Shown piece by piece: positions 32,736-42,184 of a stretch of DNA of 64,000 nucleotides. The position numbers and the translations under genes were made by a program. Within the stretch, counting starts at the first letter, position 1; the number at the start of each line of letters is the position of its first letter. The notes beneath the pieces were generated by a model. That model ran no database searches and was not told the DNA's origin. It saw nothing but the letters and a program-made list of their open reading frames with translations. This DNA is from Muriicola sp. Z0-33 (GTDB lineage Bacteria > Bacteroidota > Bacteroidia > Flavobacteriales > Flavobacteriaceae): positions 434,001 to 498,000 of the forward strand of contig NZ_JAFMPW010000001.1 in assembly GCF_026126425.1 (NCBI RefSeq). The letters run 5' to 3'.

Positions 32736-35555
32736 ATGAGTTACAAATTCAGGGAAATAGAAGCCAAATGGCAGAAATATTGGTCTGAGAACCAAACGTT
32801 CAAAGCAGAAAATACTTCTGATAAGGAAAAGTTTTACGTCTTAGATATGTTTCCGTATCCTTCCGGAGCAGGACTTCATGTAGGACACCCCCTGGGATAT
32901 ATCGCAAGCGATATATATGCCAGGTACAAAAGGCATAAAGGATTCAATGTGCTGCATCCACAGGGTTACGATAGTTTTGGATTGCCGGCAGAACAATATG
33001 CCATTCAAACCGGACAACACCCTGCCATTACCACAGAAGAAAATATTAAAACGTACCGCAGGCAGTTAGACCAGCTTGGTTTTTCTTTCGATTGGTCGCG
33101 CGAGGTACGCACCAGTGATCCTGAATATTATAAATGGACCCAATGGATATTTATTAAATTGTTCAATTCATGGTACAATCAGGATGCAAATAAGGCAGAA
33201 CCTGTTTCTGATCTGATCTCACAATTTGAGAAAGAAGGCAATACTAAAGTCAATGCCGTTTGCGATGATGATACCCCTGAATTCAGTGCCAGGGAATGGA
33301 AAGGTTTTACTGAGAATGAAAAGCAACAACACTTACTAAAATACAGGCTGACGTATTTGGCCGATACTGAGGTTAATTGGTGTCCGGCTCTTGGGACGGT
33401 GCTGGCCAATGATGAAATTATAAACGGCGTTTCTGAAAGAGGAGGGCATCCGGTGGTTAGAAAGAAGATGACCCAATGGAGCATGAGAATTACCGCCTAT
33501 GCACAGCGGCTACTGGACGGTTTGCAAACCATTGATTGGCCGCAGCCCTTAATTGATGCTCAGACCAATTGGATAGGGAGATCTGTAGGGGCCGAAGTTG
33601 CATTTAAGATTAAGGAGACAGAGCTCGAAATACCTGTTTTTACCACTCGCCCGGATACTATCTTTGGTGCGAGCTTTATGACACTTGCACCAGAACACGA
33701 ATTGGTGCCAATAATCACCAGTGCAGATCAGAAAGAAGAAGTTAAGGCCTATATTGCTGCAACCGCAAAACGTTCGGAGAGAGACAGATTGGCCGATGTA
33801 AATAAGATTAGTGGTGCTTTTACCGGGGCATATGCGGAACATCCCTTTACCAAAGTACAGCTTCCAATATGGATTGGAGATTATGTGCTGGCTGGCTACG
33901 GTACAGGAGCAGTGATGTCTGTTCCCTGCGGGGATCAGCGCGACTATGATTTTGCAAAACATTTTGATATCCCCATTCCAAATATTTTTGAAGGAATAGA
34001 CATCTCAGAAGAGGCTTTTGCAGATAAGGAAAAGACCATTATTACGAATTCTGATTTCCTCAATGGTTTATCTTATAAGGAAGCTACCAGGAAAGCAATA
34101 GCAGAATTGGAATCTCTGGGGCAAGGAAAAGGAAAGGTGAATTACAGATTAAGAGATGCTGTATTTAGTCGCCAGCGCTATTGGGGAGAGCCCTTTCCGG
34201 TATATTACAAAGATGGGATGCCTCAAATGATAAATGAAGCAGATCTGCCTTTGGTGCTCCCGGAGGTAGAAAAGTATCTGCCTACAGAAACTGGTGATCC
34301 ACCACTCGGTAACGCCACTCAATGGGCCTGGGATAGTGAGCAATCGGCAGTGGTCAGTAATCAGTTAATAGATCACAAACGCATATTTCCGCTGGAGTTA
34401 AATACTATGCCCGGTTGGGCAGGGAGTTCGCAGTATTTTAATCGTTATATGGACCCACATAACGATAGTGAAATCTTCTCAGAAAAGGCCATTAATTATT
34501 GGCAGCAGGTAGACCTTTATATCGGTGGGATAGAACATGCAACAGGCCATTTATTATACTCCAGGTTTTGGCAGAAGTTTATGTTCGATCTGGGAATGGT
34601 GCCTTATGATGAGTATGCAAAGAAGCTTATAAACCAGGGGATGATTTTAGGCACAAGTGCCATAGTTTACAGGGTAAAAGGAGAAAATACTTATGTATCA
34701 AAAGGGTTGATTGCCGATTATGAAGTAGATGAATTACATGTAGATGTAGGGCTGGTAAATTCATCGGATGAACTGGATTTAACCGGCCTAAAGAATTGGC
34801 AACCACAGTATGAGGAGGCGGAATTTGTTCTGGAGAAGGACAAATACATAGTTGGACGAGAAATAGATAAGATGTCCAAATCCAAATATAATGTGGTGAA
34901 TCCGGATGCCATATGTGAAGAATATGGGGCAGATTCCCTTCGGATGTACGAGATGTTTCTTGGACCTTTAGAGCAAGCTAAGCCCTGGAATACTGCCGGA
35001 ATTACAGGAGTCCATTCTTTCTTAAAGAAACTTTGGAGATTGTATCACGGGGGCGAGAATGGCCAGTTTATTGTATCTGAGGAGCAGCCTACGAAAGCCG
35101 CTTATAAACAGTTGCATAAGACAATTAAGAAGGTTGAAGAGGATATTGAGACCTTTTCCTTCAACACTTCAGTAGCTACTTTTATGATCTGTGTGAATGA
35201 GTTAACTGCTCTTAAATGCAAAGCAAGGGATATCCTGGAACCTTTAGCTATCATTATATCTCCTTATGCTCCTCATATTGCAGAGGAGTTATGGGCCTTG
35301 CTAGGACACAAAGAAGCGATCGCTACAGCGCCCTTTCCAAAATTCGAAGCAGAATATTTGGTGGAAGACAGCAAGGAATACCCAATTTCCTTTAATGGGA
35401 AGATGAGATTTACAATGGAGTTGCCCTTAGATCTTAGCAAAGAAGATATCGAGGCAGCTGTCATGGCTAATGATAAAACTCAGCAACAATTACAAGGGCG
35501 TACGCCTAAAAAAGTTATTGTGGTTCCGGGCAAAATTGTGAATATAGTAGGCTAA
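32736..35555 (+). CDS. leuS: Leucyl-tRNA synthetase
   Basis: About 939 residues. The class I signatures are HVGH (in PYPSGAGLHVGHPLGY) and KMSKSKYN; the CP1 editing domain includes TTRPDTIFGASF (editing site) and GTGAVMSVP. It charges tRNA-Leu. A bacterial-type insert around residues 130-180 is rich in charged residues. The start at 32736 (MSYKFREIEAKWQKYW) matches normal LeuRS N-termini; the 56 extra codons upstream are unlike LeuRS and cross the promoter. Confidence 0.97.
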   Translation: MSYKFREIEAKWQKYWSENQTFKAENTSDKEKFYVLDMFPYPSGAGLHVGHPLGYIASDIYARYKRHKGFNVLHPQGYDSFGLPAEQYAIQTGQHPAITTEENIKTYRRQLDQLGFSFDWSREVRTSDPEYYKWTQWIFIKLFNSWYNQDANKAEPVSDLISQFEKEGNTKVNAVCDDDTPEFSAREWKGFTENEKQQHLLKYRLTYLADTEVNWCPALGTVLANDEIINGVSERGGHPVVRKKMTQWSMRITAYAQRLLDGLQTIDWPQPLIDAQTNWIGRSVGAEVAFKIKETELEIPVFTTRPDTIFGASFMTLAPEHELVPIITSADQKEEVKAYIAATAKRSERDRLADVNKISGAFTGAYAEHPFTKVQLPIWIGDYVLAGYGTGAVMSVPCGDQRDYDFAKHFDIPIPNIFEGIDISEEAFADKEKTIITNSDFLNGLSYKEATRKAIAELESLGQGKGKVNYRLRDAVFSRQRYWGEPFPVYYKDGMPQMINEADLPLVLPEVEKYLPTETGDPPLGNATQWAWDSEQSAVVSNQLIDHKRIFPLELNTMPGWAGSSQYFNRYMDPHNDSEIFSEKAINYWQQVDLYIGGIEHATGHLLYSRFWQKFMFDLGMVPYDEYAKKLINQGMILGTSAIVYRVKGENTYVSKGLIADYEVDELHVDVGLVNSSDELDLTGLKNWQPQYEEAEFVLEKDKYIVGREIDKMSKSKYNVVNPDAICEEYGADSLRMYEMFLGPLEQAKPWNTAGITGVHSFLKKLWRLYHGGENGQFIVSEEQPTKAAYKQLHKTIKKVEEDIETFSFNTSVATFMICVNELTALKCKARDILEPLAIIISPYAPHIAEELWALLGHKEAIATAPFPKFEAEYLVEDSKEYPISFNGKMRFTMELPLDLSKEDIEAAVMANDKTQQQLQGRTPKKVIVVPGKIVNIVG

Positions 35556-35587
35556 TAGCTGAAAGGGTTACAAAGAATTACCAACCT

Positions 35588-35842
35588 ATGATAGATATAG
35601 AAGTTTTAGGGCTCATCGCTGCGACCCTTACAACCACGGCCTTTGTTCCCCAGGTATATAAAGCATGGAAAGATAAATCTACCAGAGATATTTCCCTTGT
35701 TATGTATCTTGTTCTATGTATTGGTCTTGTACTCTGGATGATTTACGGTGTTCTAATTCAAAGCCTTCCCGTTATCCTTGCAAATGCCATAACCTTTCTT
35801 TTAGTAGGCGCCATGGTGGTTTTGAAAATCAGACATAAATAG
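35588..35842 (+). CDS. SemiSWEET-type sugar transporter
   Basis: 84 residues, three transmembrane helices, with the PQ-loop motif FVPQVYKAWKDKSTRDIS on the first helix and loop. Bacterial SemiSWEETs form dimers that move sugars such as glucose or sucrose across the inner membrane. It follows leuS by 32 bases in the same direction; the adjacency gives no clue to substrate. Confidence 0.88.
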   Translation: MIDIEVLGLIAATLTTTAFVPQVYKAWKDKSTRDISLVMYLVLCIGLVLWMIYGVLIQSLPVILANAITFLLVGAMVVLKIRHK

Positions 35843-35854
35843 GGTTTTAGACAT

Positions 35855-35886
35855 TTTGTCACCTTACCATTTTGGCGGGATATTTG
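35855..35886 (+). promoter_or_regulatory. Probable promoter of the zinc-peptidase gene
   Basis: TTTG (35855-35858), 20-base spacer, GATATTTG (35879-35886; one mismatch to TAnnTTTG). A small inverted repeat, TGTAATT/AATTACA, lies in the leader near 35897-35912. Confidence 0.45.
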
Positions 35887-35927
35887 CATTATAAGTTGTA
35901 ATTTTAATTACACTTAACACTAAAAAT

Positions 35928-36629
35928 ATGATTGGATTTGGATATTATATATTAATTGGCGCAATAGCATTGGTAAGCTGGCTGGTAAGCAATAAGCTTA
36001 AAAGCAAGTTTAAACAGTACTCCAAAGTACATTTGCAAAATGGTTTGAGTGGTGCTGAGGTTGCTGAGAAAATGTTGGCAGATCATGGAATACGAGATGT
36101 AAAAGTAGTTTCTGCTGCAGGGATGCTTACAGACCATTATAACCCAAAAAATAAAACAGTAAATCTGAGTGAAGGCGTATACAACCAAAGGAATGCTGCA
36201 GCCGCTGCGGTAGCTGCACATGAATGCGGACACGCTGTGCAGCATGCGCAAGCCTATGAATGGCTGACCATGCGTTCTCGTCTGGTTCCCATAGTCAGTG
36301 TCACCTCAGGGATGTCTATGTGGGTGGTATTTGGTGGCTTGATGTTAGGGGCTGCTGCCGGAGTGGGATTTGGTTTTTGGATCGCCGTTGCTGGTCTGAT
36401 AATGATGGGATTTGCAACGCTCTTCAGCTTTATAACATTGCCTGTTGAATACGATGCCAGTAAGAGGGCCCTGGTCTGGTTGAAACAAAAAAATATGGTT
36501 ACTCAACAGGAATATAAAGGTTCTGAAGATGCATTAAAATGGGCGGCAAGAACATATCTGGTAGCCGCCATAGGATCTTTGGCCACCTTGTTCTATTTTG
36601 CGCTACAGGTTTTTGGAGGTAGAGATTAA
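35928..36629 (+). CDS. YugP-type membrane zinc metallopeptidase
   Basis: 233 residues. An N-terminal membrane segment, the catalytic HECGH (HExxH) in AAHECGHAVQHAQ near residue 93-105, two middle hydrophobic segments and a C-terminal one. The extended motif and EYDASKRAL (third ligand region) fit the Zn_peptidase_2/YugP family of unknown physiological role. It is followed by a strong terminator. Confidence 0.9.
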   Translation: MIGFGYYILIGAIALVSWLVSNKLKSKFKQYSKVHLQNGLSGAEVAEKMLADHGIRDVKVVSAAGMLTDHYNPKNKTVNLSEGVYNQRNAAAAAVAAHECGHAVQHAQAYEWLTMRSRLVPIVSVTSGMSMWVVFGGLMLGAAAGVGFGFWIAVAGLIMMGFATLFSFITLPVEYDASKRALVWLKQKNMVTQQEYKGSEDALKWAARTYLVAAIGSLATLFYFALQVFGGRD

Positions 36630-36652
36630 AAATTTCTTTTAACTATAGAATG

Positions 36653-36683
36653 AAAATCCCCGGTTTGTTGAACCGGGGTTTTT
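36653..36683. terminator. Terminator between zinc-peptidase gene and lrp
   Basis: AAAATCCCCGGTT (36653-36665) pairs with AACCGGGGTTTTT (36671-36683) around TGTTG. A/T flanks on both sides allow bidirectional use for the convergent genes. Confidence 0.9.
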
Positions 36684-36707
36684 CTAAATATTACCTTCAG
36701 AGTGGTA

Positions 36708-37178
36708 TCAGATGCTGATCTGCCGGTCTATCTGTTGGTCTAGTGAGATAAAGGTTTCAGTTCTGGACACCCCCTCGATTTGCTGAATGTTTTTATTGAG
36801 AACATGCATCAGATGTTCGTTATCCTTGCAAAGTACTTTAATAAGGATAGACCAGTTTCCTGTGGTATAATGACATTCGAGCACCTCGGGAATGGTCTCC
36901 AAAGCCTTTACCGCCTTAGGATTGCTCATAGCTTTATCCAGGAATATTCCAATATAGGCCATTGTGGTATATCCTAATATTTTTGGATTAATGACAAATT
37001 TTGAACCGGAAATTAATCCTGACTTTTCGAGCTTTCGAAGTCGTTGATGAATGGCCGCACCGGAAATTCCAATGTTCCTTGCAATCTCCAGAATTGGTTT
37101 TCTGGCATCTGCCATCAAGAACCTTAAGATCTTTTTGTCGATCCCATCTATATTAATGGTATTGTTAGAAGATTTCAT
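36708..37178 (-). CDS. Lrp/AsnC family transcriptional regulator
   Basis: 156 residues: N-terminal winged HTH (about 10-65, IDKKILRFLMADARKPILEI, ISGAAIHQRLRKLEKSGLI) and C-terminal RAM effector-binding domain (about 75-150). Members respond to amino acids. It lies 47 bases downstream of the saccharopine-dehydrogenase gene on the same strand, so control of lysine metabolism is a reasonable guess. Confidence 0.93.
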   Translation of the reverse strand: MKSSNNTINIDGIDKKILRFLMADARKPILEIARNIGISGAAIHQRLRKLEKSGLISGSKFVINPKILGYTTMAYIGIFLDKAMSNPKAVKALETIPEVLECHYTTGNWSILIKVLCKDNEHLMHVLNKNIQQIEGVSRTETFISLDQQIDRQISI

Positions 37179-37225
37179 ATTCTACTTTCAATTAGAATAC
37201 AAATATATAGATTTCATTACAAATT

Positions 37226-38599
37226 CTAACCAGCAACGGAGTCTGGATTATAACCTAAATAGGGTACTTTAAACTCTTTAAAACCAACCCCGAGTTTTTT
37301 CAATTCTGCCAATATAGGATCGTAAACCTCTTTCTTAGTTGGGATTTGAACTCCTGGAGTTGTAATTTTTTTGTTTAGAATAAGAAGGGTGGCAATAGCT
37401 ACAGGTAGCCCCACAGTTTTTGCCATTGCTGTGTATGTTCTGTTTTCTCCCAGAACTACCATATTGGCATCTAATTGTTCCTTTTTGCCATTAACTTCGT
37501 AACCAAATTTATGATACATTACAATCATATCCTTTTCATCTTCTGCCAGGGTCCAGCTGTCTTCTAATATTTTTTGAAGCATCTGTGCGGGAGTAGCGTT
37601 TTTTAGCTGAATGGTTTTATTGGGGTCAAAAAGGTTCAATTCAACCAATTTGAGCCACATGATATCGTCCTGATCAATTTTAAGATAGTGCCTTAATTTA
37701 AGTTCCACAGAATCTGTTGGAGAATAGGGCAGAAACAGATTTACATACTCCCGGTAAGACATACCTTCCGAATTCTCGATACTATAGCTGTCGTCTGTCA
37801 TTCCGAGTTGCACAAACATGTTCCATGCTTTGGAAAAACCAATCCTTCTCATTGTTCCTCTATAAAGGGTAAGGGCTTCATTAAGGCCATATGCCTCCCT
37901 GTAATTGAGTGAATCCCTGTTGGCATAACCTTCAAAAGTTCCATAGCCCTCAATTTCCATAAATTCTGTTCTTCTGAACAGTTTGTGGTACGGAATATAT
38001 TTGTAGCTGCCTTCCTGTATAAATTTAGCAGCTCCCCCCTGGCCTGCTAGTACCACATTTCTTGGGTTCCATGTAAATTTGTAGTTCCAGAGATTGTTGT
38101 CGCTTTCCGGGGCAACTAACCCTCCTGTAAAGGTTTCAAAAAGCAACATTTTACCTCCTTTAGCTCTAATGTTGTCAATGGCCTGCATAGCACTCATATG
38201 ATCTATTCCCGGATCCAGACCAATTTCATTCATAAAAACGAGTCCTTTTTCTTTTGCCTTTTTATCCAATTCCTTTATTTCCTTACTTACATAAGATGCC
38301 GTTATCAGATGTTTACCATAATTAAGACAATCTTCAGCAACCTGGAAATGAAACCTGGCAGGAAGCATGGACACTACAACATCGGATGCTTCAATTTCTT
38401 TCCTTCTGGCCGTTTCATCAAAAATGTCAAGTTGCTTCACCGTGCATGCCGGGTGTGATGATATTTCAGAGGAAATTTCCTCGGGATGCAGATCACCTAT
38501 GGTCAGATGTAAATTTTCAGTACCCGATTTCTCAAGGAGATAATCCATTAAATACGCAGTTGATTTACCTGCACCAACAACAAGAATTTTTCGTGCCAT
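37226..38599 (-). CDS. Saccharopine dehydrogenase family protein
   Basis: 457 residues. N-terminal Rossmann fold (LVVGAGKSTAYLMDYLLE), then the catalytic/dimerisation domain (NEIGLDPGIDHMSAMQAID, GGLVAPESDNNLWNYKF). The GLDPGIDHM motif is typical of saccharopine dehydrogenases (glutamate-forming), which act in lysine breakdown or synthesis via alpha-aminoadipate semialdehyde. The adjacent Lrp-type regulator supports an amino-acid role. Which direction works in vivo is not shown. Confidence 0.92.
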   Translation of the reverse strand: MARKILVVGAGKSTAYLMDYLLEKSGTENLHLTIGDLHPEEISSEISSHPACTVKQLDIFDETARRKEIEASDVVVSMLPARFHFQVAEDCLNYGKHLITASYVSKEIKELDKKAKEKGLVFMNEIGLDPGIDHMSAMQAIDNIRAKGGKMLLFETFTGGLVAPESDNNLWNYKFTWNPRNVVLAGQGGAAKFIQEGSYKYIPYHKLFRRTEFMEIEGYGTFEGYANRDSLNYREAYGLNEALTLYRGTMRRIGFSKAWNMFVQLGMTDDSYSIENSEGMSYREYVNLFLPYSPTDSVELKLRHYLKIDQDDIMWLKLVELNLFDPNKTIQLKNATPAQMLQKILEDSWTLAEDEKDMIVMYHKFGYEVNGKKEQLDANMVVLGENRTYTAMAKTVGLPVAIATLLILNKKITTPGVQIPTKKEVYDPILAELKKLGVGFKEFKVPYLGYNPDSVAG

Positions 38600-38649
38600 T
38601 TTTAAAATTATCTTTAAAATAAATAACGCTGGCTAAGGTATCAAATTGT

Positions 38650-38657
38650 TACATTTG
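38650..38657 (+). promoter_or_regulatory. -7 promoter element of the DUF423 gene
   Basis: TACATTTG matches TAnnTTTG; the -33 region is poor. Start site near 38663, about 18 bases before the ATG. Confidence 0.5.
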
Positions 38658-38680
38658 CAAAAAAATTACGGCTTTAAGTT

Positions 38681-39067
38681 ATGAACAAAACAATTCTTGG
38701 AATTGGAATTTTCTTTGGGGTTTCGGCTATTCTTCTGGGGGCATTTGGAGCACACGGACTTGAGAAATTTATAAGTGAAGGTGAAATAGCGACTTATGAA
38801 ACCGGAGTTATGTATCAAATGTATCACGCCTTATTTCTTTTAATAGTAGCGTGCATAGACAAGGTTAAAACCAAGGACAAAAAAGCCATACTTATTCTGA
38901 TAATCCTGGGTGTTGTTTGCTTTTCCTTTTCACTCTATTTCCTCGCTACAAATAGTCTTACAACCTTCGATTTTAAAAGTATAGCTTTTATTACCCCTAT
39001 TGGTGGAGTATTGCTTATTTCAGGATGGTTGGTGTTGGCTTATCGTTTATTTAAACAGTTCAACTAA
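38681..39067 (+). CDS. DUF423 family membrane protein
   Basis: 128 residues with four transmembrane segments. GAFGAHGLEKFISEGEIATYETGVMYQMYHA (in part GAFGAHGLEKF and TGVMYQMYHAL) is the hallmark of the YgdD/DUF423 family. Function is unknown. Stands alone upstream of pckA. Confidence 0.92.
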   Translation: MNKTILGIGIFFGVSAILLGAFGAHGLEKFISEGEIATYETGVMYQMYHALFLLIVACIDKVKTKDKKAILILIILGVVCFSFSLYFLATNSLTTFDFKSIAFITPIGGVLLISGWLVLAYRLFKQFN

Positions 39068-39136
39068 ACTTAAGGCAAAATATACCTTAATGGATTTTAA
39101 ATTTTCTAATTTTACGGTAACAAATAACCAACTATT

Positions 39137-40753
39137 ATGACGCCATCCAGCCCGGGTACGAAAACGATTTCGCTAGAGGAATATGGAATTGTAAGTGAAA
39201 GGATCAACTATCAATTATCGCCGGCTCAATTGCATGAGATAACCATTAGTAAAGAAATGGGGAAAACGGCTTCTTCAGGAGCTTTAGCGATCAATACCGG
39301 GGAGTTTACCGGGAGATCACCAATGGATAGGTTTATTGTAAAAGACCATATTACTTCGGAAAAAGTATGGTGGGGAGATATCAATATTCCGTTTGAACAA
39401 AAGCAATTTGATCTCCTCTATGATAAGGTTATTGATTATGTGAATGATAAAGAGTTATTTGTCAGAGATTGTTTTGCCTGTGCAGATGAACATTATAGGA
39501 TGGGTATCAGGGTGATCAATGAATATCCCTGGTCTAATATGTTTGCATATAATATGTTCATAAGACCCTCAGAGGAAGAGTTAAAAGATTTTGATCCTGA
39601 ATGGACAGTGATCAATGCCCCGGGGTTTATGGCAAATGCGGAAATTGATGGTACACGACAGCACAATTTTGCTATCCTGAACTTTGGTAAAAAAATAGCT
39701 CTTATCGGAGGTACGGGATATACGGGGGAAATAAAGAAAGGAATTTTTTCGGCACTGAATTTTATTTTACCTGTTTATAAAAATACCCTGCCTATGCATT
39801 GCTCCGCCAATGTTGGGGAGGAAGGAGATACCGCTATATTCTTTGGGTTGTCCGGTACAGGCAAGACCACCCTTTCTACTGATCCCTTAAGGAAGTTAAT
39901 TGGAGATGATGAGCACGGGTGGACAAATGAGAATACCGTGTTCAACTTTGAAGGAGGCTGCTATGCGAAAGTGATAAATCTTTCAAAAGAGAAGGAACCT
40001 GAGATTTATAACGCAATTAAGGAAGGCGCTATCCTGGAAAATGTAATCATGGATGATCAGGGGGTGGTAGATTATGAGGATATCTCTATTACCCAGAATA
40101 CGAGGGTAAGTTACCCATTATACCATATCGAAAATATTCAGCAACCTTCAATAGGCAAGAATCCCAAAAATATATTCTTCCTTACTGCCGATGCCTTTGG
40201 GGTATTACCTCCAATTTCCAAACTGACCCCTAGTCAGGCCGCTTACCACTTTATTTCGGGGTATACGGCAAAGGTGGCAGGGACGGAGGCCGGTGTTGTA
40301 GAACCAGTTCCTTCTTTTTCCGCTTGTTTTGGTGCTCCTTTTATGCCTTTGCACCCTACAGTATATGCGGAAATGTTGAGCGAGAAAATGATTGCCTCAG
40401 GAGTTAATGTTTGGTTGGTGAATACCGGATGGACCGGGGGGCCGTATGGTGTTGGAACCAGAATGAAGCTGAAGTATACCCGAGCAATGATCCATGCGGC
40501 ACTTAGTGGCGAATTGGGATTATACAGTTATGATACTTACCATATTCATTCTGTTTTTGGAGTGGCACAACCAAGAGAATGTCCCGGGGTACCTACATCA
40601 GTGCTGAGTCCAAGGGCAACCTGGAACGATGACGAAGCATACTATACAACCGCCTTTAAGTTATCTAATGCCTTCCGGGAGAATTTCAAAAAGTTCGAAT
40701 CCTATGCCAGCGAAGAAATCAGAAGGGGAGGGCCTCAGCGTTATGCCTTTTAG
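39137..40753 (+). CDS. pckA: Phosphoenolpyruvate carboxykinase (ATP)
   Basis: 538 residues, full length. Kinase-1a P-loop GLSGTGKTTLSTD, kinase-2 IGDDEHGW, the oxaloacetate-binding region GEFTGRSPMDRFIV, and the C-terminal TGWTGGPYGVGTRM. It converts oxaloacetate and ATP to PEP and CO2 in gluconeogenesis. It converges with hemD, 21 bases between stops and no clear terminator. Confidence 0.98.
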   Translation: MTPSSPGTKTISLEEYGIVSERINYQLSPAQLHEITISKEMGKTASSGALAINTGEFTGRSPMDRFIVKDHITSEKVWWGDINIPFEQKQFDLLYDKVIDYVNDKELFVRDCFACADEHYRMGIRVINEYPWSNMFAYNMFIRPSEEELKDFDPEWTVINAPGFMANAEIDGTRQHNFAILNFGKKIALIGGTGYTGEIKKGIFSALNFILPVYKNTLPMHCSANVGEEGDTAIFFGLSGTGKTTLSTDPLRKLIGDDEHGWTNENTVFNFEGGCYAKVINLSKEKEPEIYNAIKEGAILENVIMDDQGVVDYEDISITQNTRVSYPLYHIENIQQPSIGKNPKNIFFLTADAFGVLPPISKLTPSQAAYHFISGYTAKVAGTEAGVVEPVPSFSACFGAPFMPLHPTVYAEMLSEKMIASGVNVWLVNTGWTGGPYGVGTRMKLKYTRAMIHAALSGELGLYSYDTYHIHSVFGVAQPRECPGVPTSVLSPRATWNDDEAYYTTAFKLSNAFRENFKKFESYASEEIRRGGPQRYAF

Positions 40754-40774
40754 GAAATAAAGCAGTTTAGTGGC

Positions 40775-41521
40775 CTACTTCTTATTTACACTGGTGATGT
40801 ACTTCTGCAATGCCATGGTCATAGATGGCGTCTCCGGTGTTGGGGCCTTAATGTCTATTCGAAGTCCGGCAGATGTAGCTGCATTGATAGTAGAGTCTCC
40901 AAAAACAGCAATGCGGGTGTTGTTTTGCTCAAAATCCGGAAAGTTCTTTAAGAGCGATTCTATTCCGGAAGGGCTAAAAAATACCAATACATCATAGTAT
41001 ACATTTCTTAGGTCCGAAAGGTCGCTTATCACAGTTTTATAAAAAATACCCCTGGTCCATTCTATCCCAATCTGGTTAAGTGTATCTGGCACCTGAGCCT
41101 TTAATGCATCAGATGACGGCAGGAGAAATGTTTCGTCTTTGTATTTTTTAAAAAGGGGTAATAAATCTTTAAAATTTCGCTTTCCGACATATATTTTACG
41201 CTTCCTGTATACTACATATTTTTGCAAGTAGTAAGCCACTGCCTCAGACTGACAGAAATACTTCATGCTATCAGGAACTTTAAACCTCATTTCTTCAGCA
41301 ATCCTAAAAAAATGATCCACTGAATTACGGCTGGTAAGGATTATAGCACTGTAATTATTGAGGTCTATCTTCTGCTGGCGTACATTTTTGGCATCAACGC
41401 CTTCCACATGTATAAAAGGTCTGAAATCTACCTTGACCTTCTCTTTTTCGATGAGTCTTAAATATGGAGAATTTTCCATTTTAGGTTCTGGTTGTGAAAC
41501 CAAAATCGTCTTTACCTTCAT
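40775..41521 (-). CDS. hemD: Uroporphyrinogen-III synthase
   Basis: 248 residues forming the two-lobed HemD fold: TILVSQPEPK at the N-terminus, AIILTSRNSVDHFF in domain 2 entry and VFFSPSGIESLLKNFPDF and AVFGDSTINAATSAGL near the C-terminus. The last two match conserved HemD segments. HemD closes linear hydroxymethylbilane to uroporphyrinogen III in heme synthesis. It lies 12 bases downstream of a DUF4271 gene, an order common in Bacteroidota. Confidence 0.88.
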   Translation of the reverse strand: MKVKTILVSQPEPKMENSPYLRLIEKEKVKVDFRPFIHVEGVDAKNVRQQKIDLNNYSAIILTSRNSVDHFFRIAEEMRFKVPDSMKYFCQSEAVAYYLQKYVVYRKRKIYVGKRNFKDLLPLFKKYKDETFLLPSSDALKAQVPDTLNQIGIEWTRGIFYKTVISDLSDLRNVYYDVLVFFSPSGIESLLKNFPDFEQNNTRIAVFGDSTINAATSAGLRIDIKAPTPETPSMTMALQKYITSVNKK

Positions 41522-41533
41522 AAACCTCGGTCT

Positions 41534-42184
41534 TTATAGATAGTTCACAATAATCACAAAGGGTGCAATTTCGAGAGCGCAAAGGTACAAAATAAAATAG
41601 AAAAAGTGGCTAGTGATGTATTTTTGATGATTTTTTATAATCATGAACCAACCTACTGCATTTATTAAAACAATTAAGAAGATACTTGTGAAAACTACGG
41701 TTTTAGAACCTATAAAAACATAAGTAAGAATAACATTGGCAAGAAATACGATAAAAGCACTGTAATTAAAATATGAGAGTTTTTTAAAAATAAACTCCGT
41801 AATAATTTTACCATTGTTAAAGACAAAACCATTTCCCAATTGTAATAGAATTTTAATAAGCAGAAAAAGTATCAGAAATACCAGAATGATAGGATACACA
41901 TATGAATAAGCAATGTTTTCAGCATTTAGGAGAATCTCTCTGGCCAGGTATATAAATAGCGAATAATTAAGGAGTTGAAAAATGGTAAAAAAAACATGAA
42001 ACCAATTCAGTAACTTGTCTTTCTTATTATACATAAATATGTATTTATTATTAAAGGGAAGGATAATAAAGTTTAGAAATCTCCCATAAAAAAGACTTTT
42101 GGCGATAACAACAAAAAGCACACTGGAAAAAAGAATCAGTGTGATCCAATCGACAGTATGTATGGTTTTTGCTATCGGCTCCAT
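41534..42184 (-). CDS. DUF4271 membrane protein
   Basis: About 216 residues, roughly six hydrophobic segments (e.g. WITLILFSSVLFVVIAKSL near the N-terminus). It matches the Bacteroidota family DUF4271, which is found next to hemD. Function unknown. Start set at ATG 42184, which overlaps the upstream glycosyltransferase stop by four bases (ATGA). Confidence 0.85.
   Translation of the reverse strand: MEPIAKTIHTVDWITLILFSSVLFVVIAKSLFYGRFLNFIILPFNNKYIFMYNKKDKLLNWFHVFFTIFQLLNYSLFIYLAREILLNAENIAYSYVYPIILVFLILFLLIKILLQLGNGFVFNNGKIITEFIFKKLSYFNYSAFIVFLANVILTYVFIGSKTVVFTSIFLIVLINAVGWFMIIKNHQKYITSHFFYFILYLCALEIAPFVIIVNYL

Noticed and set aside
33549-33962. 137-codon open frame antisense to leuS
   Set aside because: Lies wholly within the conserved editing domain of leuS; a shadow frame.
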